This document shows, in pieces, positions 62,983-64,000 of a stretch of DNA of 64,000 nt; position 1 is the stretch's first letter; every line of letters starts with the position of its first letter. The notes under the pieces are model-generated. The model made no database searches and had not been told where the DNA came from. It worked only from the letters and a program-made list of their open reading frames with translations. The position numbers and the translations under genes were made by a program. The DNA is from Sneathiella chungangensis (GTDB taxonomy: Bacteria > Pseudomonadota > Alphaproteobacteria > Sneathiellales > Sneathiellaceae), in contig NZ_WTVA01000002.1 of the NCBI RefSeq assembly GCF_009882935.1, positions 62,001 through 126,000 on the forward strand. The letters are read 5' to 3'.

Positions 62983-64000
62983 CCCTCGAAGACGCCCGAA
63001 TCCTGATTGTCGATGATAACGAGGATAACCGTTTTACCCTGTCGCGGCGGCTGAAGAAGATCGGCTATCGGCAGTTGGAAACCGCCGTCAACGGTCGAGA
63101 AGCGCTGGAAAAAATTACGTCGCAGCCCTACGACCTCGTTCTTCTGGACATCATGATGCCGGAGATGGATGGCTATGAGGTGTTGGAAACCGTCAAGAAG
63201 GATGTCAATCATCGCCATATCCCGATCATCATGATTTCGGCGGCAGACCAGCTTGACAGCGTCGTGAAATGTATCGAGCTCGGGGCCGAGGATTTTCTTC
63301 CCAAGCCCTTCAACGCGACGCTACTTCGTGCACGGGTTTCGGCCTCACTCGAGAAAAAGAGGATGCGCGATCAGGAAGACGCGTACCGCCTTCAGATAAT
63401 CGCCGAGCAGAAACGCACGGATGAACTTCTGCATGCAATTCTTCCGGCCACGGCGGTGCGCGAACTGAAAGAGACCGGCGTCGTTCGGCCGCGCAATTAT
63501 GAGGCGGTGGGCATCCTCTTTTGCGATATCGTTGGCTTCACCTCCTATTGCGACCGAAACCTTCCGGAAACCGTCGTTACTCATTTACAGGCATTGATCG
63601 AGGCGTTCGAAGCGATTGTCGAGGATCACCAGATGGAGAAAATCAAGACCATCGGCGATGCCTTCATGGCCACTAGCGGCCTTCTCCGTCCGGTCGAGGC
63701 ACCCTTGCTGACGGCGGTGCGCTGCGGACTTGAAATGTCCCGTATTGCCGGGACGATGGAGCCGAACTGGGAAGTGCGCATCGGCCTGCATTTCGGGCCT
63801 GTCGTTGCCGGCATTGTCGGCAAGCAGCAATTCCTGTTCGATGTCTGGGGTGATACGGTGAATATCGCCGCGCGCCTGGTCGAGCATGGCACGCCGGGGG
63901 CTGTCGCCATGACGGCCGCCGCCTGGCAGGAAATAAGGGATGAATGCGAGGCCCGCGCGCTCGGTATTGTCGATATCAAGGGCAAGGGGCAACTCGAGAT
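62979..64000 (+). CDS. Response regulator fused to adenylate cyclase, 3' end outside window
   Basis: At least 340 residues are present and the gene continues past the window edge. It starts with GTG overlapping the previous stop. The receiver domain (about 5-120) has D12, D13, phospho-D57 (LLDIMMPEMDG) and K109. After a coiled-coil-like linker (about 120-155; LLHAILPATAV) comes a class III cyclase: metal Asp D183 (FCDIVGFT) and D227 (KTIGDAF), adenine-binding K223 and D288, transition-state N295 and R299 (VNIAARL). All key residues fit cAMP formation rather than cGMP, so the kinase should control cAMP directly. Confidence 0.92.
   Translation, partial: MTLEDARILIVDDNEDNRFTLSRRLKKIGYRQLETAVNGREALEKITSQPYDLVLLDIMMPEMDGYEVLETVKKDVNHRHIPIIMISAADQLDSVVKCIELGAEDFLPKPFNATLLRARVSASLEKKRMRDQEDAYRLQIIAEQKRTDELLHAILPATAVRELKETGVVRPRNYEAVGILFCDIVGFTSYCDRNLPETVVTHLQALIEAFEAIVEDHQMEKIKTIGDAFMATSGLLRPVEAPLLTAVRCGLEMSRIAGTMEPNWEVRIGLHFGPVVAGIVGKQQFLFDVWGDTVNIAARLVEHGTPGAVAMTAAAWQEIRDECEARALGIVDIKGKGQLE

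Noticed and set aside
1-64000. CRISPR arrays, insertion sequences, phage genes, tRNA and rRNA genes
   Set aside because: No regularly spaced repeats, transposase or integrase motifs, cloverleaf sequences or rRNA-like stretches were noticed. Short RNA genes cannot be ruled out by eye.

Overview
The window reads as a chromosomal segment of a heterotrophic alphaproteobacterium, probably marine. The evidence is gene content: three TRAP transporter systems, two ABC transporters of the polyamine/opine type, RpiR, LysR and TetR catabolic regulators, CoA-dependent catabolic enzymes and two class III cyclases. The genus cannot be fixed from the sequence alone. No rRNA, tRNA, CRISPR array, insertion sequence or phage gene was seen. 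Genes are closely packed, with many ATGA and TGATG overlaps that mark operons.

Layout. 1-449 is the end of a crotonase gene. 919-4633 (minus) is an operon of an N-formylglutamate-amidohydrolase-like enzyme followed by DctQ, DctM and DctP of a TRAP transporter, with a divergent RpiR regulator (4754) and a convergent MFS carrier. 7149-13479 (plus) is a surface-glycan island that looks A+T-richer than its surroundings: WbqC-like protein, glycosyltransferase 2, two methyltransferases, PglD/NeuD-like acyltransferase, five-bladed-propeller glycosidase-like protein, GtrA flippase-like protein and a WecE-type sugar aminotransferase. 13677-16786 (minus) is a second TRAP system, divergent from a thiolase (17349). 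18608-26688 holds an EamA exporter, an RpiR regulator, a class III aminotransferase, a TAXI-type TRAP system with a fused permease, and a universal stress protein. 27037-31876 holds an acyl-CoA dehydrogenase, an alpha/beta hydrolase, a nitroreductase and a TPR protein.

32199-37750 is the most unusual region: a tightly overlapped operon of lysine 2,3-aminomutase, two different ATP-grasp ligases and a three-domain GNAT/histone-deacetylase-like/GNAT protein. Its logic suggests a pathway that makes beta-lysine, acetylates or deacetylates an amino group, and joins the product to other amino acids or carboxylates. No such pathway is known to me as characterised. Just downstream, 37977-39539 encodes a flavin amine-oxidase-like protein whose two halves appear to be in swapped order (circular permutation).

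39611-42508 has an adenylate cyclase with TolB-like and TPR domains and an alpha/beta hydrolase. 42612-49059 (minus) is a LysR-controlled ydcSTUV-patD-type operon for polyamine uptake and aminobutyraldehyde oxidation. 49220-50134 is a DUF2189 membrane protein. 50356-57165 and 57222-58850 form a divergent regulon: TetR and amidohydrolase on one side, an ABC importer with enoyl-CoA hydratase and acyl-CoA ligase on the other. 59078-64000 is a signalling operon: periplasmic DUF3365 protein with a haem c motif, hybrid histidine kinase, single-domain response regulator, and a response regulator fused to an adenylate cyclase that runs off the end.

A recurrent architectural theme is a stem-loop directly after the substrate-binding-protein gene of the transporter operons, which probably sets high binding-protein and lower permease expression.
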